Of a DNA stretch of 64,000 bases, positions 1 through 7,368 are shown piece after piece. Location: NCBI RefSeq assembly GCF_029946165.1, contig NZ_JAQSDZ010000001.1, positions 124,001 to 188,000 on the forward strand, read 5' to 3'. The notes under the pieces were generated by a model, which was not told where the DNA came from, did no database searches, and saw only the letters and a program-made list of their open reading frames with translations. The DNA is from Methylotenera sp. (GTDB taxonomy: Bacteria; Pseudomonadota; Gammaproteobacteria; Burkholderiales; Methylophilaceae). Each line of letters starts with the position of its first letter. The first letter of the stretch is position 1. The position numbers and the translations under genes are program-made.

Positions 1-1276
1 CGTGCTTTTTTAAGGCTTTGGCAACATTTTGTCTCGAAATTTTAGTTCCAGCAGCTGTAAGAATTTTGCTGATTTCAGCTAGATTAGTTGTTTTATCTGG
101 ATACAGTTCAAGAATTAAATCGATTGAATTTGATTTCCGGCCATCGGGTTTGAGGTTTTCTTCAGCGAAAAACCAATCTTCCGCATCTTCTAGCATGTAA
201 ATTATCCAGAGAGGATATGTGGATTTTTCAGATTCATCATCCAATGCACATATAATTTGATTAGCAAATTTCTCCCAACTTGGAAACTTAACTGCCTCTG
301 CCTGAAGTTTGTTACATACAAAGGGGAAGTTGATTTGCATCATTGCCTGCCAACGCGGCGCTACTTCAGCCCATTCCAAATCAAGAGTTTCCGTGATCAA
401 CTCCTGAATTTCTGCAGCAATCCCCAGATAGTTACCTATAACTATCTCATGGGTCTTGGCACTTGATGCTTTACTATGCAAGCCAACACATACAGCTCTT
501 CTTCTAGCCTGCCGCTGTGCTTTTGCTTCCCATAGTTCAGGCGGCAATGACTTTTGGGTCTTAACTCCAGCATCGCGCCTATGCTGATTTGTAACGTTGG
601 TAGACCGCGCTAGACGGTTAGAAGTATGCTTAACACAAGGATATCTCCGAAAACAAACACTACACCACTTCAATTGCTCTCTTTGAGGCAGTTGTGGTGC
701 GACTGAAGCCAAAGCTGAGATAAAATCCGAAATTAGGCCGAGAGTGGCACAAGTCATATCGAACACTTCCCTTTCGTCACGATCAAAACAAATTTCAGCG
801 TAGACTTCCCCTACCTTGTTAATCATATTTACCAAGCGCTGATAACTTACCTTTTCATAATTCAAATACTTAGAAAGCGGGAAAGGATATCCCAATTGAT
901 AAAATTGCGAATCTACAAATGATCCTTTTGGAAAGATCTTTCGAATTGCTGGGTCTGCCAACTCTTCAACCAACTCTTGAGTGGGGGTAAATCCGCGTGC
1001 GCATGTTCTACCAGGTGAATATTCCGAAAAGGCAATCCCCTTGGTTCTAATCATACCAGCAACGTTATTAACCGCTGTAATCATTAGCGGATTCGCACCA
1101 TAGCAATCAGCCAAGATTGCATCGAATTGATTAAGTACGTAATCAATTCGATTTTGTTTACCTACTACTAAGGAAACATATTTGAATATCCGCCTACTGC
1201 CAGGTAATCGATAACTAGCCTCCAGTTTGGCTGCATCTCTAATCGACAATTGACGTTCTGCCTTAATTCCATTCAT
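1..1276 (-). CDS. Unrecognised protein of the integrated element, partial (3' end beyond the window)
   Basis: An open frame of 425 codons runs leftward from an ATG at 1276-1274 to the window edge with no stop, so the gene continues outside. A GTG eight codons upstream (1300-1298) is an alternative start; AAAGG lies just before the ATG. I do not recognise the family. Visible features are a cysteine cluster C205-x2-C208-x5-C214-x2-H217 followed by an Arg/Lys-rich stretch and C263, which could be a zinc-binding or DNA-binding module. The last 40 visible residues (about 386-425) look like a winged or plain helix-turn-helix (ILELYPDKTTNLAEISKIL). The gene is divergent from the small-ORF/xis/int cluster, so it is probably cargo or a regulator of the island. 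Function unknown. Confidence 0.75.
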   Translation of the reverse strand, partial: MNGIKAERQLSIRDAAKLEASYRLPGSRRIFKYVSLVVGKQNRIDYVLNQFDAILADCYGANPLMITAVNNVAGMIRTKGIAFSEYSPGRTCARGFTPTQELVEELADPAIRKIFPKGSFVDSQFYQLGYPFPLSKYLNYEKVSYQRLVNMINKVGEVYAEICFDRDEREVFDMTCATLGLISDFISALASVAPQLPQREQLKWCSVCFRRYPCVKHTSNRLARSTNVTNQHRRDAGVKTQKSLPPELWEAKAQRQARRRAVCVGLHSKASSAKTHEIVIGNYLGIAAEIQELITETLDLEWAEVAPRWQAMMQINFPFVCNKLQAEAVKFPSWEKFANQIICALDDESEKSTYPLWIIYMLEDAEDWFFAEENLKPDGRKSNSIDLILELYPDKTTNLAEISKILTAAGTKISRQNVAKALKKH

Positions 1277-1406
1277 TTTTTGGCCTTTAGAATCTGTCAC
1301 CCTATTTCCTAACTTTCTGCTTCGATTGTTATTTTTTTAACATATAGAATAAGTTCAATAAAACGCAATTTCGCTTTTATTTTAAACATTATAGAAAGAA
1401 ATACAT

Positions 1407-1559
1407 ATGAAAAAACCATTGCAAACAAATAATGAAAAGCCAATTACTGCAGCCATCCGAACGATGGGCTCCGGATCGGAGAATTTGATGGGGCATCCAG
1501 AACCATTGGATGATATTGAGGTTACACCAAAAAAATCTGCAATCATTAGCTTCTACTGA
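1407..1559 (+). CDS. Small ORF (50 aa), possibly frameshifted at an A7 run
   Basis: ATG at 1407 opens a 50-codon frame ending in TGA at 1557-1559. A run of seven A residues lies at about 1529-1535. Skipping one A there moves translation into a frame that stays open to TAA at 1597-1599 and ends exactly on the next ORF's start (TAATG). The longer product would be about 63 aa. This is either a decayed gene, a sequencing indel, or a slippage site. The protein is Ser/Thr/Pro-rich and unrecognised. It sits directly upstream of the excisionase/integrase genes and probably belongs to their transcript. Confidence 0.4.
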   Translation: MKKPLQTNNEKPITAAIRTMGSGSENLMGHPEPLDDIEVTPKKSAIISFY

Positions 1560-1598
1560 GTTAGTAGATGTTAAACAACTTCCTGGCGTAGACCAATA

Positions 1599-1688
1599 AT
1601 GTCCTTAAAAGAATCTGAAACTACTGTTCTAATGTCAGTCAGTCTTGGTTTTAAACCAAGCACAGAGTTCACACTAATAAATGGTTAA
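1599..1688 (+). CDS. Tiny ORF (29 aa) coupled to the excisionase gene
   Basis: The ATG at 1599-1601 overlaps the TAA of the shifted upstream frame (TAATG). Its own stop (TAA 1686-1688) overlaps the ATG of the next gene at 1681 by eight bases. The 29-residue product begins MSLKESETTVLMS and matches no family I know. It may exist only as a leader that couples translation of the excisionase gene. Support is the tight start/stop packing on both sides, not protein similarity. Confidence 0.35.
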   Translation: MSLKESETTVLMSVSLGFKPSTEFTLING

Positions 1689-1959
1689 GTACGTCACTAT
1701 TAGCAAATTTCATGAGATGACGGGGTACACCGAGGATGCTATTCGGACTAAAATTCGTGATGGTGTTTGGTTCGAAAATAAAGTTTGGATCAAAGCTCTG
1801 GATGGAAGAATTTTAATTATTATTGAGGGGTATAACGAATGGGTGGAATTAGCACTGGCATCAAGGTGGCGTCCGCAACGAGCTATGAAATCGCCTTTAC
1901 CTACAAAGGTGTTAGGTGTCGAGAAAGGGTTAAACTCAAGCCCACTCCCGCTAACCTAA
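1681..1959 (+). CDS. Excisionase-like small DNA-binding protein
   Basis: The first ~58 residues (MVKYVTISKFHEMTGYTEDA and on to GYNEWVE) have the look of small excisionase proteins that precede tyrosine integrases of the DUF3596 type: a short winged-helix-like fold with conserved aromatics. The frame stays open to 92 residues and so overlaps the integrase start by 121 bases. The last ~35 residues are probably a by-product of that overlap, or a natural tail. The role is to steer integrase toward excision of the island from ssrA. Recognition is by context and N-terminal pattern, so the exact family is uncertain. Confidence 0.65.
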   Translation: MVKYVTISKFHEMTGYTEDAIRTKIRDGVWFENKVWIKALDGRILIIIEGYNEWVELALASRWRPQRAMKSPLPTKVLGVEKGLNSSPLPLT

Positions 1960-3029
1960 AAAGAATAAAAAATCATCTTGCTGCAATTAACGATGCAATC
2001 GATAAAGAAACATTTGATTACAGCATTACATTTCCTGAATCAAAACTTAGATTTAAGTTTACATCTCACCAAGGTGAGACCCTCTTAGTTGAAGATTACT
2101 TAGATAATTGGCTCCAAGAAAAAGCTAGAAAACTGAAGGCGTCTTCTCTCCTAGACTACACAAAAGTAGTCAACAACTTAGTTATTCCTAAATTTATCGG
2201 TAAAACACTGACGGAGATCAAACGACCCGCTATAAAAAAATGGCTACTAGAAATGACATGTGGAAATAAGCGGTTAAGTAACATTCAAAGCATACTTAGA
2301 ACCGCACTTCAAGATGCAGTCGATGATGAATTAATCGAAACCAATCCCATGTATGGCTGGAAGTATGAAAACAAAGAAGCACCAAAGAAAGAGGATGACG
2401 TTCAGCCATTCAGCCAAATAGAACAAACTGCAATTTTAAGCGCACTTGAGGGGCAAGGTAAAAATATGGTGCAATTTTTCTTTTGGACAGGATTACGCAC
2501 CAGTGAGTTAGTTGCATTGGATTGGGGCGACATTGACTGGAAGCGTGGCACTATAGTTATAAATAAGGCACTTACTCAAGCTGCCGATGATTGTGAGCAA
2601 CCAAAAACAAGGTCTGGAAATAGGGAAGTTAAAATACTCGCGCCAGCGTTGCAAGCATTAAACCAACAAAAACAGTACACTTATTTGAAAAATGCAGAGA
2701 TATTTCAGAACCCAGCTACCTTTGAGCGCTGGAGTGGGGATCAAGCCATCAGAAAAAATGTTTGGATTTACGCTTTAAAACGCGCAAAAGTTAGATATCG
2801 CAGACCTTACCAAACCAGACACACCTATGCCAGCATGATGCTTACCGCTGGTGAGTCTATTACTTGGTTGGCCTCGCAAATGGGACATAGCGATTGGGGA
2901 ATGTTACGCAAGGTATACGCAAAATTCATCAAAGACTCAATCCCAGATGCGGGCAACAAAGCCGTTCAAATGTTTAGCGCAAATGTTGTCAAAAATGTTG
3001 TCATTTCAGCCCTAAATAGCACCAAATAA
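1839..3029 (+). CDS. Tyrosine recombinase / integrase of an ssrA-targeted element
   Basis: A 396-residue site-specific recombinase. Residues 1-70 match the Arm (DUF3596-like) DNA-binding domain (GIKVAS..., YKGVRCRERVKLKPTPANL). A SAM-like core-binding domain follows (about 85-165), then the catalytic domain. Catalytic elements visible are Arg in TGLRTSEL (about 217), YQTRHT carrying the second Arg with Tyr in place of the usual first His, GHSDW, and the nucleophilic Tyr in KVYAKF (about 360). The ATG at 1839 lies inside the excisionase ORF. The gene ends 55 bases from the CCA end of tmRNA, the standard arrangement for integrases that use the ssrA 3' end. It looks intact. Confidence 0.9.
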   Translation: MGGISTGIKVASATSYEIAFTYKGVRCRERVKLKPTPANLKRIKNHLAAINDAIDKETFDYSITFPESKLRFKFTSHQGETLLVEDYLDNWLQEKARKLKASSLLDYTKVVNNLVIPKFIGKTLTEIKRPAIKKWLLEMTCGNKRLSNIQSILRTALQDAVDDELIETNPMYGWKYENKEAPKKEDDVQPFSQIEQTAILSALEGQGKNMVQFFFWTGLRTSELVALDWGDIDWKRGTIVINKALTQAADDCEQPKTRSGNREVKILAPALQALNQQKQYTYLKNAEIFQNPATFERWSGDQAIRKNVWIYALKRAKVRYRRPYQTRHTYASMMLTAGESITWLASQMGHSDWGMLRKVYAKFIKDSIPDAGNKAVQMFSANVVKNVVISALNSTK

Positions 3030-3050
3030 TGTCATATTTTTTGACAACAT
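2983..3050. repeat. Candidate integrase arm-type sites (three copies of ATGTTGTCA)
   Basis: ATGTTGTCAA occurs at 2983-2992, ATGTTGTCAT at 2995-3004 (same strand, 12-base spacing) and the inverse TTGACAACAT at 3041-3050. The first two lie inside the last codons of the integrase gene and the third between int and ssrA. Spacing and position next to an attachment site suggest Arm-domain binding sites. This is an inference from the repeat pattern only. Confidence 0.4.
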
Positions 3051-3084
3051 AAAACACTAAGTCATTGATTTTATTACAATAAAA

Positions 3085-3125
3085 TGGTGGAGCTGGCGGG
3101 AATCGAACCCGCGTCCGCAAATCCT
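3085..3125. other. Predicted attachment site at the 3' end of ssrA
   Basis: The last ~40 bases of tmRNA (acceptor stem and T-arm) lie right beside the integrase gene. Integrases in this position normally recombine within the tRNA-like end and rebuild it on integration, so this is one att site. The second copy should lie left of the window. The exact crossover cannot be seen from one end. Confidence 0.5.
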
Positions 3126-3451
3126 CCACAGACAGTTCTACATACTTAGCCTTGTTGTTTAATTTAACGTGCAACACACCAACAGACAAGCAGTTTGCAC
3201 GCGAGCTACCTTAAGGTTAATGCAGTGCTAAGTAACCCAACACAACACGTATCCCGTGTATATGACACTACGTATGGGTTACCCCAATCCAACCCACGGG
3301 AGAGCTGGTGTAGCGTCCAGCAGAACTAAGCTGCTAGAGAGTAAGTTTCGTCGTTTGCGACTATACTTGTTTCAGCTGTATTTACGAGGTAATCTGAGCC
3401 TCGGTATGCCCTGCACTGCTTTGTAACCCACGTCGAAACCTGGTCAGCCCC
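3085..3451 (-). ncRNA. ssrA: tmRNA (ssrA), tag ANDETYSLAA
   Basis: Transfer-messenger RNA that rescues stalled ribosomes with SmpB, which is encoded at 12596-13045. Read leftward, the RNA starts GGGGCUG (3451-3445) and ends CAGCUCCACCA (3' end at 3085). These pair as an acceptor stem with one G-U. The T-arm GGGTTCGATTCCCGCC is present. The tag frame lies at 3358-3326: GCA AAC GAC GAA ACT TAC TCT CTA GCA GCT TAG, giving ANDETYSLAA. Length 367 nt is normal for one-piece tmRNA. The 3' end is the integration site for the neighbouring element and is intact. Confidence 0.96.
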
Positions 3452-3666
3452 AAATCAGTATTACTATGACGTACTTACATAACGCTAAGTTCATCAATAA
3501 GTGAATTATACGCTTAAAGCCGCGCCTCTAAAAGCACTATGCTTATTTAAGCAAATTCACTAGCTTGATTTACGCAGCACGCATAGGGTTGGTTTTTAAG
3601 GGCGGCGCATAATGCAACACATGGAGCGAATCATTGTGAATCGCCAAACTAAAAAGGATTAATATC
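3452..3666. promoter_or_regulatory. Divergent control region between ssrA and pqqA
   Basis: This 215-base spacer must carry the leftward ssrA promoter (near 3455-3490) and the rightward pqqA promoter. I see no other gene in it. It holds the AAGGA ribosome site of pqqA (about 3653-3657). No promoter boxes close to consensus were convincing, so none are assigned. Confidence 0.4.
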
Positions 3667-3738
3667 ATGTGGACAACACCAGCAGCTACTGAAATGCGTT
3701 TTGGCTTTGAAGTAACAATGTACGTAATGAACAAATAA
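3667..3738 (+). CDS. pqqA: Coenzyme PQQ precursor peptide PqqA
   Basis: A 23-codon gene whose product begins MWTTPAATE and contains FEVTMY, the PqqA signature. Glu15 and Tyr19 (E-x3-Y) are the two residues that PqqE cross-links to start PQQ synthesis. RBS AAAGGA lies upstream at the proper distance, and a strong terminator follows 19 bases after the stop. The gene therefore forms its own short transcript, separate from pqqBCDE, none of which are in the window. PQQ serves periplasmic methanol dehydrogenases (XoxF/MxaF), fitting a methylotroph. It could be the only pqqA or one of several copies. Confidence 0.93.
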   Translation: MWTTPAATEMRFGFEVTMYVMNK

Positions 3739-3756
3739 GCTTTAACGCTTAAACAA

Positions 3757-3782
3757 CAGCCCGCTTAATGCGGGCTTTTTTA
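3757..3782 (+). terminator. Intrinsic terminator of pqqA
   Basis: AGCCCGC (3758-3764), loop TTAAT, GCGGGCT (3770-3776), then a T run. It ends the pqqA transcript and stops just short of the convergent restriction gene. Confidence 0.92.
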
Positions 3783-3788
3783 TGGCTT

Positions 3789-5396
3789 TTAATCTTGCAG
3801 AATGTTATCCACCTCTGCCATTAAGCGGTGCGTTTCACACAGGGCGTGGATGATTTTTTGATAATGTTGCACATCATCCATATTGAGCGCGCGGCCTTTG
3901 CGATCTTTTAGCCATTTTTGTGCGGGTTGGTAGCCACCAATGTAAAAGCCCCATGCAATGGGCGGCACGTTTTCAAAATACTGCGTGGCATTAATAAACA
4001 CTTTGCCAGCATCGAAACTAGGCTTATCCACCACGTTATTGCCGCCAATTGGGTAGCTTATGTCTGATTTTGTAGGTGCGTTTTCTAGCAGATGTGTTTG
4101 ACGCAGCGCACCACCTAACGCGACTAATTGCCAAAACTGCGCGGCATCTGTGGGATAAGGCACACGCGGAAAATCGATTTTTAAAAACTCTTTATAGGTT
4201 TCGCGGTAGTTGGGGCTGTGCAATACAGCGTAAATATAATCGAGCAAATCAATCGGCGCAAAGGTTTTTAATTCCCCTTCTTTAGAAAGGGTAGCGCGTA
4301 GCGACGGGGTAGTGGTATTTTGCCTCACCAACTCAATTACGCCACTCAAGTTCTTTTTCACTTCAATATCTTGCACATGCAAAACATTCAATCCCAACCC
4401 TCTTAAGTAAGCATCCCTCTCTGCGTCATATTCTTGTTTATCATCGTGAGAGCTTCCGTCAATTTCAACAACCACGCTATATTCATGACAATAAAAATCA
4501 ACAATGTAATTTCCAATCACACGTTGCCTATCAAAATCTAAATCATCTAATTGCTTATTCTTAACTGCATTCCAAAATAAAACTTCGCTTAAATTGCCGG
4601 CTTTGCGAAGCTCGCGCGCTCTTTCTTTTAATGCGGGGTTGTAGGGTAAGTCAGCTAGTTTCGAGTTGTTTTTAACTACCCCGTCACTTCGTGCCACCCC
4701 TTCATTTTGAAGGGGAATAAAATCAGCTGGTTTTAATTCCCCTTCTTTAGAAGGGGTGGCGCGTAGCGACGGGGTAGCCGCTTTTTCTGGCGTAAAACTT
4801 AAGCCCAAACCGAGGGCAATTTTTTGTACGATTTCAGTATTAAGGTTGGGCGTGCGTAACAATTCCCCTTCTTCAGAAGGCGTGGCAGACCAAAGGTCTG
4901 ACGGGGTAGTTGCGAGCAAGTCGTTGGAATCGGGGTAAGTGTAAAGTGCAAAAAGTGTTGGCCCACCACGCCTAAACATATTCACGTCTGTCACTTTATT
5001 GCTAATGAATAGACAATCAAAATAATCTAGATTTGCTGCCTGCGATTGAACTACGGCTACCAAACCTAAATTCTCACCTGCAAGCATATGACGCATTACA
5101 TTTTGACGACCAAAGTCAATTAAGTTTGCATCGTAATAAATGGTTTGATTATCAAATGGTCTATAGGTGGTTGTTTCTATTAACTCTTTATCAAATATTG
5201 CTTTTCTTCTCGCAATATTTAATTGCCAATCACGATTATCTTTTAAATCCATCTCTCTGCGAATGTCATCATCGCTAACTGTTAAATCATAAAAACGCTC
5301 TACTCTCTTTTGAAGCGCATTTATATCAATATCAATCACAAAATGGTCGCGGTGAGTTTTAATGCCACTTGAGTTTAAAGTAAATAAATCATTCAA
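3789..5396 (-). CDS. Restriction-modification fragment 3: specificity region with embedded DUF559 endonuclease domain
   Basis: The C-terminal part of the same gene; its frame opens upstream to the deletion at 5436-5439 and the ATG at 5396 is probably internal. Host sequence such as RTPNLNTEIVQKIALGLG and FAPIDLLDYIYAVLHSPNYR is typical of the Type ISP C-terminal domain. Between LSFTPEKA and FAPIDLL a cassette is inserted: a full palindromic repeat, about 120 residues of a DUF559/Vsr-fold nuclease (YIVDFYC...VVVEIDG, an Asp...Glu-x-Asp pattern) and a half repeat. Another half repeat sits near residue 170. The frame remains open throughout, so the insertions have been tolerated. Confidence 0.8.
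   Translation of the reverse strand: MNDLFTLNSSGIKTHRDHFVIDIDINALQKRVERFYDLTVSDDDIRREMDLKDNRDWQLNIARRKAIFDKELIETTTYRPFDNQTIYYDANLIDFGRQNVMRHMLAGENLGLVAVVQSQAANLDYFDCLFISNKVTDVNMFRRGGPTLFALYTYPDSNDLLATTPSDLWSATPSEEGELLRTPNLNTEIVQKIALGLGLSFTPEKAATPSLRATPSKEGELKPADFIPLQNEGVARSDGVVKNNSKLADLPYNPALKERARELRKAGNLSEVLFWNAVKNKQLDDLDFDRQRVIGNYIVDFYCHEYSVVVEIDGSSHDDKQEYDAERDAYLRGLGLNVLHVQDIEVKKNLSGVIELVRQNTTTPSLRATLSKEGELKTFAPIDLLDYIYAVLHSPNYRETYKEFLKIDFPRVPYPTDAAQFWQLVALGGALRQTHLLENAPTKSDISYPIGGNNVVDKPSFDAGKVFINATQYFENVPPIAWGFYIGGYQPAQKWLKDRKGRALNMDDVQHYQKIIHALCETHRLMAEVDNILQD
4270..4312 (-). repeat. Palindromic element, right half-copy
   Basis: Carries the hairpin CCCCTTCTTTAGAAAGGG and the end GCGACGGGGTAG. 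It matches the right half of the full copies with one changed base in the hairpin. Translated in the same frame as the others (TPSLRATLSKEGEL). Marks the 3' edge of the DUF559 cassette. Confidence 0.8.
4313..4675 (-). mobile_element. DUF559 endonuclease cassette between palindromic repeats
   Basis: About 120 codons with the DUF559 pattern: N-terminal YNPALKERARELRKAGNLSE, then DFDRQRVIGNYIVDFYC, VVVEIDGSSH and LGLNVLHVQ. DUF559 belongs to the PD-(D/E)xK/Vsr-like nuclease fold, and the Asp and Glu expected for metal binding are present. There is no ATG, GTG or TTG at its beginning, so here it can be made only as part of the host protein. A full palindromic repeat abuts its 5' side and a half repeat its 3' side, which suggests the three pieces moved in together. 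Calling it mobile is an inference. Confidence 0.6.
4676..4777 (-). repeat. Palindromic element, full 102-bp copy
   Basis: Outer arms CTACCCCGTC and GACGGGGTAG continue as an imperfect inverted repeat of about 27 bp. Inside are two small hairpins, CCCCTTCATTTTGAAGGGG and CCCCTTCTTTAGAAGGGG. Its length is 34 codons, so it inserts without changing frame. It differs from the copy at 5587-5688 at only two positions. Confidence 0.9.
4861..4909 (-). repeat. Palindromic element, divergent half-copy
   Basis: Right-half copy with CCCCTTCTTCAGAAGG, an extra AGACC-AAA-GGTCT hairpin and the conserved end ACGGGGTAG. Encodes TPSDLWSATPSEEGELL in the same frame as the other copies. It is a separate insertion point in the same gene. 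Confidence 0.75.
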
Positions 5397-7111
5397 AGCA
5401 AACCCTTGTTTATAAACCGCTTCAACTTCTGCATCTTTTGAATAAACAAATACTCAGGCGCTTTATAAGTAATCTCTTGCCATGCAATATTGGCAATGCC
5501 TGCATCGTTTAATGCACCGTATTTTTCTTCACGTTTGCCATAAAGACTGTGGTGAAACACTTTTGCTAATGTTTTACCACTCGCAACTACCCCGTCACTT
5601 CGTGCCACCCCTTCATTTTGAAGGGGAATAAAATCAGCTGGGTTTACTTCCCCTTCTTTAGAAGGGGTGGCGCGTAGCGACGGGGTAGTCAAAGGGATGG
5701 CTGTTTTTACAAACAAGTTAATGCTCACGCCTTGCATAATGTCGAACACGTTTTCATCTTTGCTACCATCGGGCGCGGTTTCTTTTTTCTTTGCGTTACC
5801 ATGCAGGTCTAGAATATAAATTTCATCAAAGCTTTCTAGCAGGTTTTTGCGCATTTGGCGGTGAATAATGCCATCGATAAAGCTGTTATTGCTAATGTAG
5901 GCGAGCACGCCTTCTCCATTTTTATCAATAAAGTGTTGCCCAAAGCGGATAAATTTAATGTAATCGTCTGAAAGCAGTTGTATGTTGCGCTCGTTCAGGT
6001 CTTTTTTATAATCTTTCAGTAAGTCTTGAATCCAATCACTCTTATTACTACTACTCACTGAATAGGGCGGATTACCCATCACCACCATCACAGGTGCATC
6101 GCGCTTAATGCGGTTAGCTTCGTTGGCCTCGTTACTTAGGTAGCTAAACAGCGGTAAATCGGGCGCGTCGTCGTTCTCTAAACTGTTGGTTAAATAAATG
6201 CGTAGCCGTTCTGATGCGCTGGTGTTGACATAGCCTGTTTCGGTTAACAGCATATCGAGCTTTAAGTGCGCCATGGCGTAGCTGGTCATGAGTAGCTCAA
6301 AGCCATTGAGGCGCGGTATTAAATGCTCGCTGACATATTGCGGCCACATGCCTTGCATACTGGAAAATTGGGTGTTGTAAATGTGGCGCACGGTTTGCGC
6401 TAAAAAAGTGCCCGTACCCGTTGCGGGATCTAAAATTTGTACTTTATGAATCTCTTTAGTGAGTTTTTCGGTTTTGCCTTTTTTGCCTGCGCCCTGAACA
6501 TCTACGGTGATTTGCGTTTTACTGGTATCGGCCAAGCCTTTGGGTAAATTAAACTTGGTTTTTAAAATGTCATCTACGGCACGCACAATAAAGTTAACCA
6601 CGGGTTCTGGCGTGTACCAAACACCACGCGCTTTGCGTAGTTTGGGGTCGTATGCAGCTAAAAAGGTTTCGTAAAAGTGCACTACGGGGTCTTGCTGGCG
6701 CGTGGCTTTGCCAAAGTTGCGCATAATGCTAGCTACATCGGTGGCTAAAAATATTTGCACCAGTTCTTCTACAATCCAAAGCAGGCGTTTGCCATCGGTA
6801 TCGTCTAGGTTATAACCTGCCACGGTGCGAAATAGCTGGCGCAAAAATGGGTTGCTTTGCGGTATTAATGTTGCCGCCTCGTGACGCGTAAAGGTGGGCA
6901 AGGTTGGGTCGTGGTAACGTGCCGCAAACATGCCATAGGCAATGGTTTGGGCGTAAATATCGGCAAATTCTGCGTGGCTAATATCGTGAATTAAAACGGT
7001 TTTAAAAGCTTCGTATTGGTTGTAAAGCTCGCTTTGGGTACTATTCTCTTTATCTTCATCAAGTGCTTTATGAATCACATCGGCCATGAGCTTGGCTTTT
7101 GCCGCCATCAT
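5393..7111 (-). CDS. Restriction-modification fragment 2: N6-adenine methyltransferase core
   Basis: The reading frame is open upstream of the Met at 7111 as far as the frameshift at 7412-7415, so 7111 is unlikely to be a natural start. It contains GVWYTPEPVVNFIVRAV, the SAM-binding DPATGTGTF (near 6418-6432) and catalytic NPPYS (near 6065-6080), followed by a Type ISP-like region (FDEIYILDLHGNAKK). A full 102-bp palindromic repeat (5587-5688) is translated inside it as TPSLRATPSKEGEV plus 20 further residues. The last ~16 residues after the 5436-5439 deletion are out of frame. Confidence 0.8.
   Translation of the reverse strand: MMAAKAKLMADVIHKALDEDKENSTQSELYNQYEAFKTVLIHDISHAEFADIYAQTIAYGMFAARYHDPTLPTFTRHEAATLIPQSNPFLRQLFRTVAGYNLDDTDGKRLLWIVEELVQIFLATDVASIMRNFGKATRQQDPVVHFYETFLAAYDPKLRKARGVWYTPEPVVNFIVRAVDDILKTKFNLPKGLADTSKTQITVDVQGAGKKGKTEKLTKEIHKVQILDPATGTGTFLAQTVRHIYNTQFSSMQGMWPQYVSEHLIPRLNGFELLMTSYAMAHLKLDMLLTETGYVNTSASERLRIYLTNSLENDDAPDLPLFSYLSNEANEANRIKRDAPVMVVMGNPPYSVSSSNKSDWIQDLLKDYKKDLNERNIQLLSDDYIKFIRFGQHFIDKNGEGVLAYISNNSFIDGIIHRQMRKNLLESFDEIYILDLHGNAKKKETAPDGSKDENVFDIMQGVSINLFVKTAIPLTTPSLRATPSKEGEVNPADFIPLQNEGVARSDGVVASGKTLAKVFHHSLYGKREEKYGALNDAGIANIAWQEITYKAPEYLFIQKMQKLKRFINKGLL
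5587..5688 (-). repeat. Palindromic element, full 102-bp copy
   Basis: Same structure and length as the copy at 4676-4777, with two base differences. It lies in the methyltransferase fragment between FVKTAIPLT and ASGKTLAKVF and is translated in the same frame. Confidence 0.9.
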
Positions 7112-7368
7112 TTGCGCTAATTTAACGGGCGATTTAATGCTTTGCGTTACGGTAAGCGCAAAGTTCTGAATAAGGCTGGTGAAGGTGTCAAACTGTTGCG
7201 GGTTAGCGTGTACTTTACCATTAGAAAGCTCGCCAATTTCGCAACTTACTACTAATTGGCCTTGCTTGTAAAAGTGAAACTGTAGGTAATCGGTAATAAT
7301 CAGGTTGTCGAGTGCGGCTCTGTAACGATCAAACTGGGCTTTATGTGATTTATGGCCTAGCTCTACAC

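Noticed and set aside
3001-3189. Minus-strand ORF across the integrase end and tmRNA 3' end
   Set aside because: It covers the tmRNA acceptor and T-arm; codon content reflects RNA sequence, not a protein.
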